This document shows, one piece after another, positions 1 to 11,000 of a stretch of 64,000 nucleotides of DNA. Source of the stretch: Patiria pectinifera (lineage: Eukaryota > Echinodermata > Asteroidea > Valvatida > Asterinidae); contig CM057134.1 in the NCBI GenBank assembly GCA_029964075.1, forward strand, positions 23,228,905-23,292,904. The letters are read 5' to 3'. The translations under genes were made by a program, and so were the position numbers. Every line of letters starts with the position of its first letter. Within the stretch, counting starts at the first letter, position 1. The notes under the pieces are model-generated. The model saw only the letters and a program-made list of their open reading frames with translations, made no database searches and had not been told where the DNA came from.

Positions 1-395
1 TTCTTACTTCATTATTTTATAACATTATTTGGTGAATAATTCAATTCTATTTTCGGAATTAAAATTGCACTATAGTATTATATATACAATATTCTTATTC
101 TTGCATAGTTGCCATTTCGAATAATTCTTCTATTTGGGCAACGAGGTAAAAACTTCCACTTACTGATGTATTTATAAAAAGTATTCTTTGATTTAAAAAT
201 AAGGAAAACAGTGTTTCCCCAATTATCTTGAATTTGAGGATGTCTTTAATATTAATATACTTTGATCTGAAAGTTTTCCCATAATTCATAAGTGATTTAT
301 TGTTTTTATGCATTTCAGATCCTTGGAGTTCTAGTGACAGTTCAGCTTATGTACTTTCCCTTTTGACTGTCGTTCTTATATACCTAAGTTCTTTA
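1..395. other. no recognisable gene
   Basis: AT-rich sequence left of the first foldback element. The open frames are short and resemble no family I know. It probably lies in a downstream intron of the minus-strand G-alpha gene, whose later exons must be further left. Confidence 0.4.
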
Positions 396-413
396 TCCTA
401 TTACGAAAGCCCG

Positions 414-1420
414 TTAGTGCCATCGAATGTATAAATTGCTCTTTTGCAAGTATATGTTTGGTGAATCTTGTTTTTCGGATGTATATGTTTGTGGAATCTT
501 GTTTTTCGGATGTATATGTTTAGCAAATCTTGTGTTTTGGATGTGTTTAGCAAATCTTTTTTTTTTTTGATGTATATGTTTCCCGAGTCTTGTTTTTTGC
601 AAGTATAAATTTGGCAAATCTTGTTTTTTGCAAGTATGTTTCGCGAGTCTTGTTTTTGTGAAGTCTATTTTTAGTAACAGTATTGTTTTTTGAAGTATAT
701 GTTTCCTGAGTCTTGTTTTTTGCAAGTATGTTTCGCGAGTCTTGTTTTTGTAAAGTCTATTTTTAGTTAACAGTCTTGTTTTTTTTGCAAGTATATATTT
801 CCCGAGTCTTGTTTTTTGCAAGTATAATATGTTTCCCGAGTCTTGTTTTTTGCAAGTATATGTTTCCCGAGTCTTGTTTTTTGCAAGTATAAATTTGGCA
901 AATCTTGTTTTTTGCAAGTATGTTTCGCGAGTCTTGTTTTTGTGAAGTCTATTTTTAGTAACAGTCTTGTTTTTTGGAAGTATATGTTTCCTGAGTCTTG
1001 TTTTTTGCAAGTATGTTTCGCGAGTCTTGTTTTTGTGAAGTCTATTTTTAGTAACAGTCTTGTTTTTTGGAAGTATATGTTTCCCGAGTCTTATTTTTTG
1101 CAAGTATGTTTTGGAGTCTTGTTTTTGTGAAGTCTATTTTTAGTAACAGTCTTGTTTTTTTTAAGTATATGTTTCACGAGTCTTGTTTTTTGCAAGTATG
1201 TTTTGGAGTCTTGTTTTTGTGAAGTCTATTTTTAGTAACAGTCTTGTTTTTTTTAAGTATATGTTTCCCAAGTCTTGTTTTTTGCAAGTATATGTTTCCC
1301 AAGTCTTGTTTTTTGCAAGTATATGTTTGGCGAGTCTTGTTTTTTGGAAGTATATGTTTGGCGAATCTTGTTTTTTGCAAGTACATGTTTGGCAAATCTT
1401 GGTTTTTTATGCCCCGCGGC
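414..1420. repeat. left arm of FB1: tandem array of ~30-bp units
   Basis: The unit is close to TTGTTTTTTGCAAGTATGTT followed by TCGCGAGTC, alternating with variants containing GTGAAGTCTATTTTTAGTAA. Units form higher-order blocks of about 100 bp. The long open frames on both strands are by-products of the repeat period and show no protein-like composition. Confidence 0.85.
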
Positions 1421-1690
1421 GAAGCCGAAGGTGTGTGGGGGTGTGTGTGTGTGTGTCCGGACAAATCTTGTCAGCGCGATAACTTGAGAAATCCTTAACA
1501 TATGAACTTCAAAAATCTTGTATTTATTCTGAGATCATAGGGATTAGGGATTAATTCATATAAAACATGTAAGTTGATGTTAAAAGAGTGGTGTTATGTC
1601 ATGGGAATAGTCACGGCGGGGCATTTGTGTTTGTAAACACACCTGACTTGTTTTAAGTCTGTTATAGCTGCGGTGTGCAGCATGAGGGCT
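1412..1690. repeat. fragment of dispersed repeat family R1
   Basis: The stretch from GCCCCGCGGCGAAGCCGAAG through GTCCGGACAAATCTTG, an ATCCCTA-type segment and AACACACCTGACTTG recurs in reverse orientation and altered spacing at about 10745-11305. It includes a short (GT)n run. It lies in the FB1 core. Confidence 0.65.
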
Positions 1691-1719
1691 CTGTTGTTTG
1701 TGATGAAAGTATAGCCATG

Positions 1720-2450
1720 CCGGTGTGGAAGGTAATTCTGTCCCCCGGTAAAAGTGTCCGGGGGGACAGAATTACCTAGGTAAAAGTGTCCTCCCTGGCC
1801 CGTTTATTCTGTCCCCCTCAAGGTAATTCTGTCCCCTCCAGGTAATTCTGTCCCCCAGGTTTTTTGTCCCCCTCTTTTGAAACCTGGAAGGTTATTGTTT
1901 TGATGAATTCACTCTACAAGGTATACATTTGGGACTTTTAGTCTGCCCTTCATGAATATAAAAAAAATATTTAATTTAGTCTATTAGATGATACGTGAAC
2001 ACAATGTTTCGATTCGGAGTACGGTGAAGTCTATCGCGATTCTACCGCGATAGGTCAACACAGCGGCGATGCATGGCGACGGCCCTCGTCTCATTGATAG
2101 TATGATACAACGTCTCCTTGGATTGGTCTGTGTTCCCATCATAGCGCGTAACGAAATTTCCTATTGGACGAATTTCCATTGTAGAGGGAGACGCATATCA
2201 TATATACACATGTTATAATCACTGCCTCAAATCTTGCAGCATGTACTGGCGCGTGCGACACGCTGCTGCTCTCAGTACATACTGCATGGGGACACATTTA
2301 CCAGGGGGACACTTTCACCGTTGGGCAGGGGACATTTATACCTGGAGGGGGACAAAGTGTCCCCCCGGACACATTTACCGGGTCACGAGCCGGCAAATGT
2401 GTCCGGGGGGACACGTTTACCAGGGGGGACAGAATTACCTGTCACACCGG
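1720..2450. mobile_element. non-autonomous element with GTCCCC-rich TIRs
   Basis: The left end reads CCGGTGTG..AGGTAATTCTGTCCCCC and the right end reads GGGGGGACAGAATTACCT..CACACCGG, giving inverted ends at 1720 and 2450. Each side carries several further copies of GGTAATTCTGTCCCC-like or GGGGACA-like motifs (1732-1880 and 2290-2440). The 400-bp middle shows no gene. It is nested in FB1. Confidence 0.6.
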
Positions 2451-2692
2451 TAGAGAGCAACCAATTAATTCGTTATTACTTCAATTTAGGCCTTAATTAC
2501 GACGAAATAATTGCATCACTTCTCACAAACAACAATATTATCATCAGCAAACGGCATCTTAACCGGAAACTGCGAGTTTTAGGTCTTTTTCGGCGAAAAA
2601 GTCACACCGATATTGTAGACGTCGCTACCTTTATTGAAGAGAGTTGCAAACATCCGGGCAACTGCATGGCTAGGGCCTATAGGGTGCACTGA
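2449..2692 (+). pseudogene. N-terminal fragment of a DDE/rve-integrase transposon protein
   Basis: The frame encodes a helix-turn-helix-like segment (NQLIRYYFNLGLNYDEI, then KRHLNRKLRVLGLFRRKSH) followed by FIEES. From family knowledge this resembles the start of the invertebrate 'integrase core domain' proteins, in which this HTH precedes a DDE integrase fold. It stops at 2690-2692, just after the point where the family motif around GYRWMH would follow (here reduced to ARAYRVH), so the catalytic core is absent. It starts at the right edge of the GTCCCC element. Assignment is by motif only. Confidence 0.5.
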
Positions 2693-2699
2693 ACTAATT

Positions 2700-3374
2700 C
2701 AAGCGAGAATTTCTACGCCAGCTGATTAGCATAAAAAGTGCCCCCCCCCCACAATTTCTTTTGAAAACGGAGACCGTTTGGCTTTAAAAACGGTGGAATT
2801 GTTTAAATATACCCAAGGATCAACTCCCTGGTTTTGGGGCTTCCATCTGAGGGCAGGCTTGATAAAATCACGGATGAAAAAATGGGTCCTATTTGCCTAT
2901 GAAAGTGGAAGGATGCCACTTGTAAAATGGCTACATGCAGGCTCGGGAACTATCACTTTTCGGGAGGTGATTTTATTTGGGTGTGAATATTTAAAAATGT
3001 AATTGGCTAATGTACGTAAAATTGAAAAGAAATGAAAAGATGAAAGAAAAGACAATAATTAAATTTTTGTTTCAGAAACCCCAGTGATGTTGGCTTGCAT
3101 GTTAAGTGGCCCTGAACTTTGTTGATTTTACACTGTTTTCAATGGGGCTTGAATTAGTACAGTGGACCCCTATAGATGAATGCACTTGCGATGCGTTCAG
3201 AGTGGTATCAATATTGATAGAGAAACTATCAATATTGTCAAACTCGTTTTTTAACAAAAAGTTAGCCGAAAATCGGTTAAAACGGTCACCATGAGTACTA
3301 GCTAGTAGGACTATTCCAAAAATAAAAATAGGGGTGCAACAATTTTGTGTGGGGAGGAGCAGATCGGGTCCCTA
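2700..3374. other. FB1 core, right part, no gene seen
   Basis: AT-rich spacer between the integrase fragment and the right FB1 arm. The open frames (about 2778-3002 and 3106-3294) have no recognisable motif. Confidence 0.4.
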
Positions 3375-4085
3375 CATTATATACTTCCTAAAAACAAGAC
3401 TCGCCAAACATGTACTTGCAAAAAATCAAGACTCTTACTAAAAATAGACTTCACACAAACAAGACTCGCGAAACATACTTGCAAAAAACAAGACTCAGGA
3501 AACATATACATGTACTTCCAAAAAAACAAGACTGTTACTAAAAATAGACTTCACAAAAACAAGACTCGCGAAACATACTTGCAAAAAAAAAGATTTGCCA
3601 AATTTATACTTGCAAAAAACAAGACTCGGGAAACATATACTTGCAAAAAACAAGACTGTTACTAAAAATAGACTTCACAAAAACAAGACTCGCGAAACAT
3701 ACTTGCAAAAAACAAGATTTGCCAAATTTATACTTGCAAAAAAACAAGACTCAGGAAACATATACTTCCAAAAAAAACAAGACTGTTACTAAAAATAGAC
3801 TTCACAAAAACAAGACTCGCGAAACATACTTGCAAAAAACAAGACTCAGGAAACATATACTTAAAAAAACAATACTGTTACTAAAAATAGACTTCACAAA
3901 AACAAGACTCGCGAAACATATACTTGCAAAAAACAAGACTCGGGAAACATATACTTGCAAAAAACAAGACTCGGGAAACATATACATCCAAAAAACAAGA
4001 TTTGCTAAACATATACATCCAAAAAACAAAAACAAGATTCATCAAACATATACTTGCAAAAGAGCAATTTATACATTCGATGGCA
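3375..4085. repeat. right arm of FB1: inverted tandem array
   Basis: The same units as the left arm in the opposite orientation, for example AAACATACTTGCAAAAAACA and ACTAAAAATAGACTTCAC. About 710 bp against about 1 kb on the left, so the arms differ in copy number. Confidence 0.85.
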
Positions 4086-4284
4086 CTAACGGGCTTTCGT
4101 ATTCTATCAATCAATTGTAAACGCCTGATATACATTTGTATGAATATTGTCTCACATGTGCTGTAAATAAAATATTTTGATATATTGAGACAACCAAAAA
4201 ACTTCGCTCCACCCAAATTATCTAGTGGAACCACTCGGTTGTTAGGAGAGTGAGCCATTTAAACTAATTCATATCGCTCTCCCC

Positions 4285-4687
4285 GGTTACACCATATGCC
4301 TGTGAGAACAACTTTCGGGGTCCACTTTGTGACCCCAAAAAGTCAAGCTATTTGGGCGCTAGTTGTGATTTCATCCGTGAAGTACGTGTCAAAGGTCAAA
4401 GGCTCCTTTGTGCTCCTTTTGTTGTCTGTCCTCGAGCGTAATACAATACAAGAGCACACAGACACACCCCCACACACCCCCACACACCCACACGACGTGA
4501 ATATCGTACATTGAACGACAGGAAACACGTATTCGTACCACGACATGTCCGATGTCAACAACCTGTTTTTTTCCCGTCTTTTCTCGGGAACGTATAGGTT
4601 GGTTTCCTTTCAACCAGATGTTTGAAATTGGATATGTAAACAATCCAAAACGTGAAATTTTCGGGGATTTCAGGACCTAGTGCCCCT
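4285..4687 (-). mobile_element. TTAA-type MITE, family T2, copy 1 (truncated)
   Basis: Read on the minus strand it begins at TTAA (4688-4691) with AGGGGCACTAGGTCCTGA and proceeds through the same landmarks as the copy at 19376-19771: TTTTGGATTGTTTAC, CATCTGGTTGAAAGG, GAGAAAAGACGGG, and the TTTCGGGGTCC block. A (CA)n-rich stretch is at 4455-4495. The other terminus is missing. Confidence 0.65.
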
Positions 4688-4691
4688 TTAA

Positions 4692-4977
4692 CTTTACAAA
4701 TTACTTAGCAACTTCTCAGACAATGTTTTTAACCCCTCCACTCTTGTCCTTTCGATAACATTATAGCCATGCAATAAAAAATATTCCAAAAGTACCCACT
4801 GACCTGCACGCGCATCTTGGCCTTACACTAAAACCTTCTTTTGAGAGCTAGGGCGCTGCTTACTTTTTCATCAAACACTCATATATTAAGGGGTGAAACT
4901 GCTGGAGCCACGAGAAGTCTCTGGTAATGGCGAAGGCTTTTTTTTTTTTTTTTTTTACTTTACTTTACTAGTCTTAC
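4692..4977. other. G-alpha intron 2, near part
   Basis: No exon recognised. A poly(T) run of about 20 lies at 4938-4956, close to the splice donor of exon 2. Confidence 0.4.
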
Positions 4978-5050
4978 CTGTTGTCATATCCACCTTGATG
5001 TAATAACTTCATCTGTTTAACTATCGTGCTCTTTCCTGACTCTCCAGCGC
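4978..5050 (-). CDS. G-alpha exon 2 (P-loop / G1 box)
   Basis: The acceptor is TTTGTATTATAG, followed by GCGCTGGAGAG. The 73 nt encode [14 protein letters not shown] and LLHQGGYDN. The donor is GTAAGAC. Phase matches exon 1 exactly. The P-loop Lys and Ser that contact nucleotide phosphate and Mg are present. Confidence 0.9.
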
Positions 5051-8000
5051 CTATAATACAAAGATACAAATTATTGATAGGTTATATCGACATCCATAGA
5101 AAAGTGTTACGCGTCCGTGTGATTTCACCTGATAAAGGAAAGCATACATGACATCGTGTTCAAATTTCAGTTTCGGCATTGCATACGCATTATTGCTGTT
5201 AACCCTCCTATGCAAACAAACATTTTGTGCCAAGTTGTCCTTGCAGTAAAAATCAATTAAGTGACTGTTTTCAACCCATAAGAATTCCCAGCCACATAAA
5301 GCAGGAATTGACTGCCTTGGACTGGTACTCGTGGGCGCTGTTCAAATCCGCCCATCATTAACACCATGTGTACAGAAATACCCCTGTAACCCAGCTGGAT
5401 CTCTCTGAATGTTGCACAGGCAGACATTATAATTCTGGCATTACAATCCATGAGAATGGTTATTTTGACGTTCAGGGACTACCATGATCTTCAATTTGAA
5501 GATGAATGCTGTCCGCCATCTTTCAAAACGTCAATCTGCAATATGATCTCTTGCTCCAGAGGCTCTTGGTATGTAACTGAGGAGCCATCCCCTTTAAATC
5601 CGCCAAACCTAACTTATTTGAGTGTTATTTGGAGTTTTATCTTGGTTCAATTAAATTCAATTCAAAGGCAACATTTATTTCCATACTTTCCACAAATAAG
5701 TCAAACTAAGTTTTCAAATAAAAAGAAGGTAATTGTATAGATTAAATAAATAATAATACAACAATGTAGTATACAACGAGTAAATATATTAAATTAGGGT
5801 GATACCTATTTCTTTCTGTTATAATAACAAGTTGTTTTAAATTCATTTGTTTTACTGGCTTAAATAAATTTGTTCTCCATTGCATGGTTTGTTAGTTGCA
5901 CATTTTGCCTGACATTATAGCTGTCATTTGATTATTTTTATTGTGTATTTCGGGTGCGACTAGAATTAATCTGTTGCTTATCATTCTTCTGGTTTACAAT
6001 TCGTTACTGTTCACTTTCTTGTTTTTTGTTTTTTTTTTCGTTATTATTTAATCAGCTGATTCATTTTTTAAATTTATATTTTTGGTTTGTTTACGATTTT
6101 ACAATATTGATGCTTAGATTTGATTGTCGACTAGTTCTTTGATTCTACATTTAACGCATTTTCTATTTTCTCTAACCCTCACATTTCCATTCATCCCAAG
6201 TTCTCCAATGTTTTTGTCTGATTGTTAGTCTGTTTCTGTAACTGTTGAGTTGAGTTAACATTTCGGTTTTGTTTTGTCAAGGCATCTCCATATTAACTCC
6301 GACTTCGGAAGATGCCTGTATAATTGCCTATGTTTTTATTACATAATATAGCTAAATGTTTGATCTCATTAATAATATTATTTATTAAATGGCATTGTTT
6401 TGTTCTATTATAAAAGTTGTGGCATTATGGAAATAATTGTTGATTAAATTGAAATTACATAGCATTTTAAAGTCTTGGTAATGTAGGCCTTTGTGATTCA
6501 TTTAATTAAATGCTTATATGGAGATGCCTTGACAAAACAAAACCGAAATGTCAATTCAACAGTTACAGAAACAAACTAACAATCGGACAAACACAAATGG
6601 AGAACATGGGATGAATGCAGATATGAGGGCTAGAAAATGCCATGAGAATCAAAGAACTAGTCAAAAATCAAAGCTAAGCATCAATATTGAAGTAAACAAA
6701 CCAAAAATATAAATAAACAGATGAATCAGCTGATTAGATAATCATAAAAAAAAACAAGAAGATGAACAGTAACGAATTGTTACTTTTCAAACGGCAACTA
6801 TAATGTCAGGCAAAATGTGCAACTAACAAACCATGCAATGGAGAAAAAATATATATATTTAAGCCAGTAAAACAAATATATTTAAAACAACTTGTTATAG
6901 GTTATAACCGAAAGAAATAGGTGTCAAGATAAAACTCCAAATAACCACTCAAATAAGTTAGGTGTAGCGGACTTAAAGGGGATGGCTCCTCAGTTACATA
7001 CCAAGAGCTTCTGGAGCAAGAGATAATATTGCAGATTGACGTTTTGAAAGATGGCGGACAGCATTCATCTTCAAATTGAAGATCATGGTAGTCCCTGAAC
7101 GTCAAAATAACCATTCTCATGGATTGTAATGCCAGAATTAATTGAAAATAACACCTTAAATGTCTGTTTTGCTCCTCTGGTTCCAGAGATAACACTTTGG
7201 TGTTTTTCAAGATGGCTACCAGTCACCATATTGAATGTTTAGGTCACAATGGTTCCGAAACGTAATGAATACAATTTTAGCAGATTTGTCATGCCAGAAA
7301 TTGTGGGAACCGACACCTCATTTATCAATATGGCTGATCTGGTTCCCGAGATATCACTTTTTATGTATTTCAATATGGCGTCGGCGGCCATTTTGAAATA
7401 AAGCAGGTGAAATAGCAGGTCATGGTAGTCCCTAACAAGTCAAAAGAACCATTATAATGGATTGTAATGCCAGAATTAATTGAAAATAACATCTTAAATG
7501 TCTGTTTTGCTCTTCTGGTTCCAGAGAAATAACACTTTGGTGTTTTTCAAGATGTCTCCCAGCCGCCATTTTGAATTTTGAGGTCACAATGGTCCCGAAA
7601 CGTGATGAATACCATTTTAGCAGATTTGTCCTGCCAGAAATAGTGGGAATCGACACCTTATTTATCAATATGGCTGATCTGGTTCCCGAGATATCACTTT
7701 TTATGTTTTTCAATATGGCGTCGGCGGCCATTTTGAAAAAAAAAAGTGCTATGGGTGCAAACCAGTAAATCGGTCCGAAATTGCCTACGCCGGCCAAATC
7801 ACGATTTGCATGCCCTCAAATCTTTAGTATTTGAGCATGCTGTGGGTCATGAACTTGAGGGTTTGTAAAAAATATGGGTGGAAGCCGTGCACAGGACTGG
7901 GAGCTTGCAGTTCTTTGTAATTTTGATGTAATTTGGACCCTAAAAGCGCTCTATTTTGCAATGGAGTGTAGGCATCGTTTTTCAAAATGGCGATGGGCTT

Positions 8001-11000
8001 CAGGACTATTTTCAGGGGTGATCATCTTCAGATGGAAATTTCTCATAAAGTCATCAACTAACCCCCCCCCCCCCAAAAAAAAAAAATTGAAAAGAAAATG
8101 AAAGATAATGAAATAAGCTTTAATTTGATGTGTGTCTCGAACACCTTGGAGAGTTGTGAGTATTTTTCCCGAATTTTTGAAGTGGGAGCATTTACCATTG
8201 GGGTCTATGGAAGATTATTTACTGGTCTGCTATAGGCCTTTCTTTTGTTTGTAAACATTGGTGCCATTTTGCATGGGCTGCCGTAAGCGCATAAATTGAA
8301 GCCGTGGTTGGCAACATATTTTTCCAAACAAGTCCTCATAACGCCATCAACACATGGTAAAAAGGCATATGTGGGAATTATTTTGTAGCTTTGTTGGAAA
8401 TGTTGTATTTTCAAGTATCAAATAATATTTTGGTGATCTGTAATAACTCTTCTTCATTTTTGCAGTATTGGACCTTCCATAGTTTTGCAGGCCGTAGTTG
8501 GCAAAAATGCAGTTTGCCAACCAAGCGCAGAAAGGTCTATAAAAAAGTTTGCCGTCACTTTTGGGAGGTGTATAGGAGCTATTTTTTCTTCAAATTGGTC
8601 CTATTTGTCAAATCCATTGAGAAAAAAAGGTATCCGCAACATGGTCACGGATTCCAGGAAAATGACTCTACTAGTCGGGAGTTGCAATGTGTTACACGTC
8701 GCAGCGCTTCGTGAAATCAATGCCGATCGATACCCCATACCAACTTGTATGGTGTTCTACAACGGACAGGCAAACGTCGTGTGCGTGAGCTTAAACAGGG
8801 TGTGTGGTAGCCCAGGTTGGACGACGTCTTTATTGCATTACGACTGACGTCCAGAGGGCTTTGTTTCAAGAACTCCGTCTGTCTACAATCGACTCCATGG
8901 GAAGTGCGATGTGTTTGGTGCTCCTACTGTAAATTGCTTTCGTGCAGATATTGACAAAATGTCTTTTAACTTTCATTGGTTTTAATTGATTAGTCGTGCT
9001 TTTATCCCATAGTATTGTACCATTATTGTTGACTAATTTTAACCTCAATCACCTTCTTGTCTGTTTGTCTTTCGAGCTGTGGTTTGTTTGTCGGGAGGGC
9101 AAAGCCTATCTGTCCGTCTCTTGGGTTGCTTGTCTATGGGGGGGGGGGGGCTCATGGTAAACTGTTCATTGCGTTCGTCGGATAGTTACAGATGTCTTAT
9201 AACTTGCAACTGATTGATTTTAGATTATTCTTTTGCTTTTGTCCCCTGTTTTTATTCCATTGGTGTTTGACTGTTTGTATCCTCCAATTTTATGTTTATT
9301 TTGTTCGGGTTTTTTTTCCCTGTCGGTTGGTTTATCGAGTTGTCGTTGGTATGTCGGGTTGCCCAGCATGTTTTTTTTTTTTTTGGGGGGGGAGGGGTTA
9401 AATGTGTTTTGTTTTGTGTGTGGCTCAGCTTGTTTTTGTTTTGTTTGCTTTTTGTTTGTTTGTTGAGTTGTTGGTTTGTTCGTTTTTGTTGTTGTTTTTG
9501 GATATGTCTGTTCATGTATTACATTTCCGACAACTGCATTTACATCTAGGCCTATGTATTTACGTTTTAGTTTTGATGAATTTTAAGAATTGTAAGGATT
9601 TTAGAATGGTATAATATTTTATAAATTACTATAAAGTTAATATGATACCTGCAAGAGGTGGTTAACTGCGGTTGGTCTCGTTAAATAAATAAATAAGATA
9701 AATAAGAAAGATCCAGCCATACCGGAAATCCGAGTCCGTACATGCACAAAATGATACGGACACGCGTTGCGTGTAATCTGGACAACATACAGGGACTCAG
9801 GTTGGCGTAGCGTGACCCGGGTTCGAATCCTGCCTGGGCCAATATGTGGATTGGGTTTTCAGTCCCTAACTGATTCCGTGGGTTTTCCTCATAATATTCC
9901 TCTGGGCTTTTCCTCCCACCTCTAAGACTGTAATTTCTTCTCATTGTCTTCTCTCTACAGGTCTCTTCAGCAGGCTTGCGAGCTACAGTGCCTAGGGCAC
10001 TTGTGAGGAATCATTACCAGAGAGAACAAAATAATAATAATAACTAGAGGTATAAGGCGTTTGTTAAGTTACAAACGCAGAGTGGTCGGGCCGGCAACTA
10101 TTTCATTAGACACAGCCCAGTTAAGTTATGAATAATTTAATGTCGGAACAAAGGATCACGAAAATTTAACCTTTCCAGTACAACCAATGATTTTGTTTGA
10201 CACTAAAGTGTATCACATTTCAGTATACTTTATGTACGCTGAAAAAGTGCCTGTGTTGATTTTACCCAAGAAAGGGTGAAAACTGCAACTACCCAAAATT
10301 GGGTTGTTCGATAACCGCTTGTTTGGGTTAGAATTTCTGCTAAATTCAATCAATTAATTTTGGTCTTGAATGACCATAAGTTTTGGTTGAATTTAGCAGA
10401 AATTCTAATCCAGACTATTGGTTATATTACAACCCGATTTCGGTAAGTTGCAGTTTTCACCCTTTCTTGGGTAAAATTAACCCAGTGAATTTTTCAGTGT
10501 ACACGTACAAGTTATTTCTGGTTTGATGACGTCATCAGTCCAAAAAGGGAAAGTGAATGCTAATTCAGTTCGGAGAGGACACATGCTCATTATGAAGTTA
10601 AAATAACGTATGAAAATATGGAAAATATAATTGAATAACACCTAACCTCCGGTTTGATGACGTCACAGCATTAAATATCCGAAGGTCAACATTGTAACGG
10701 ATATCATTATTTGAGTCATGACAGGGATCAAATGATAGAATTAAAAACAAGTCAGGTGTGTTCACAAACACAAATGCCCCGCAACCGTGAATGTTCCCAT
10801 AACACCACTCTTTTAACATCAAATTACATGTACATGTACTTGGCTCAAATGGAGCGTTCATTGACATCATTAGTGTTTTCTGTAGGTTTTATATAAATTA
10901 ATCCCTATGATCTCAGAGTAAATACAAGATTTCTATTGTTTTAGACACTGTGACCTTGACCCTCGACATTTCGGCCCCAAATACAATAGGCTTCTTAGGA

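Larger units (their letters stand above)
396..4105. mobile_element. foldback element FB1 (long inverted arms of tandem repeats)
   Basis: The ends are inverted copies: TACGAAAGCCCGTTAGTGCC on the left at about 400-420, and its reverse complement at about 4081-4103. Between them lie a left array (about 440-1420) and an inverted right array (about 3375-4070) of the same short units, enclosing an unrelated 2-kb core. This architecture matches foldback transposons such as the sea-urchin TU elements, whose arms are tandem short repeats. No transposase is visible, so it is probably non-autonomous. I could not identify a clean target duplication. A sequence near 32320 (GGCACGAACGGGCTTCCGTA) resembles the FB1 terminus and may be a decayed relative. 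Confidence 0.8.

Noticed and set aside
414-1482. Long open frames on both strands over the left FB1 array
   Set aside because: They follow the period of the tandem repeat, are open on both strands, and are Lys/Thr- or Phe/Cys-biased in a repeat-driven way.
396-4105. CRISPR array
   Set aside because: Units are contiguous variants without unique spacers, and this is animal DNA with inverted arms.
8485-8847. 120-codon open frame as a gene
   Set aside because: No domain, no splice or start evidence, and composition like the surrounding repeat DNA.
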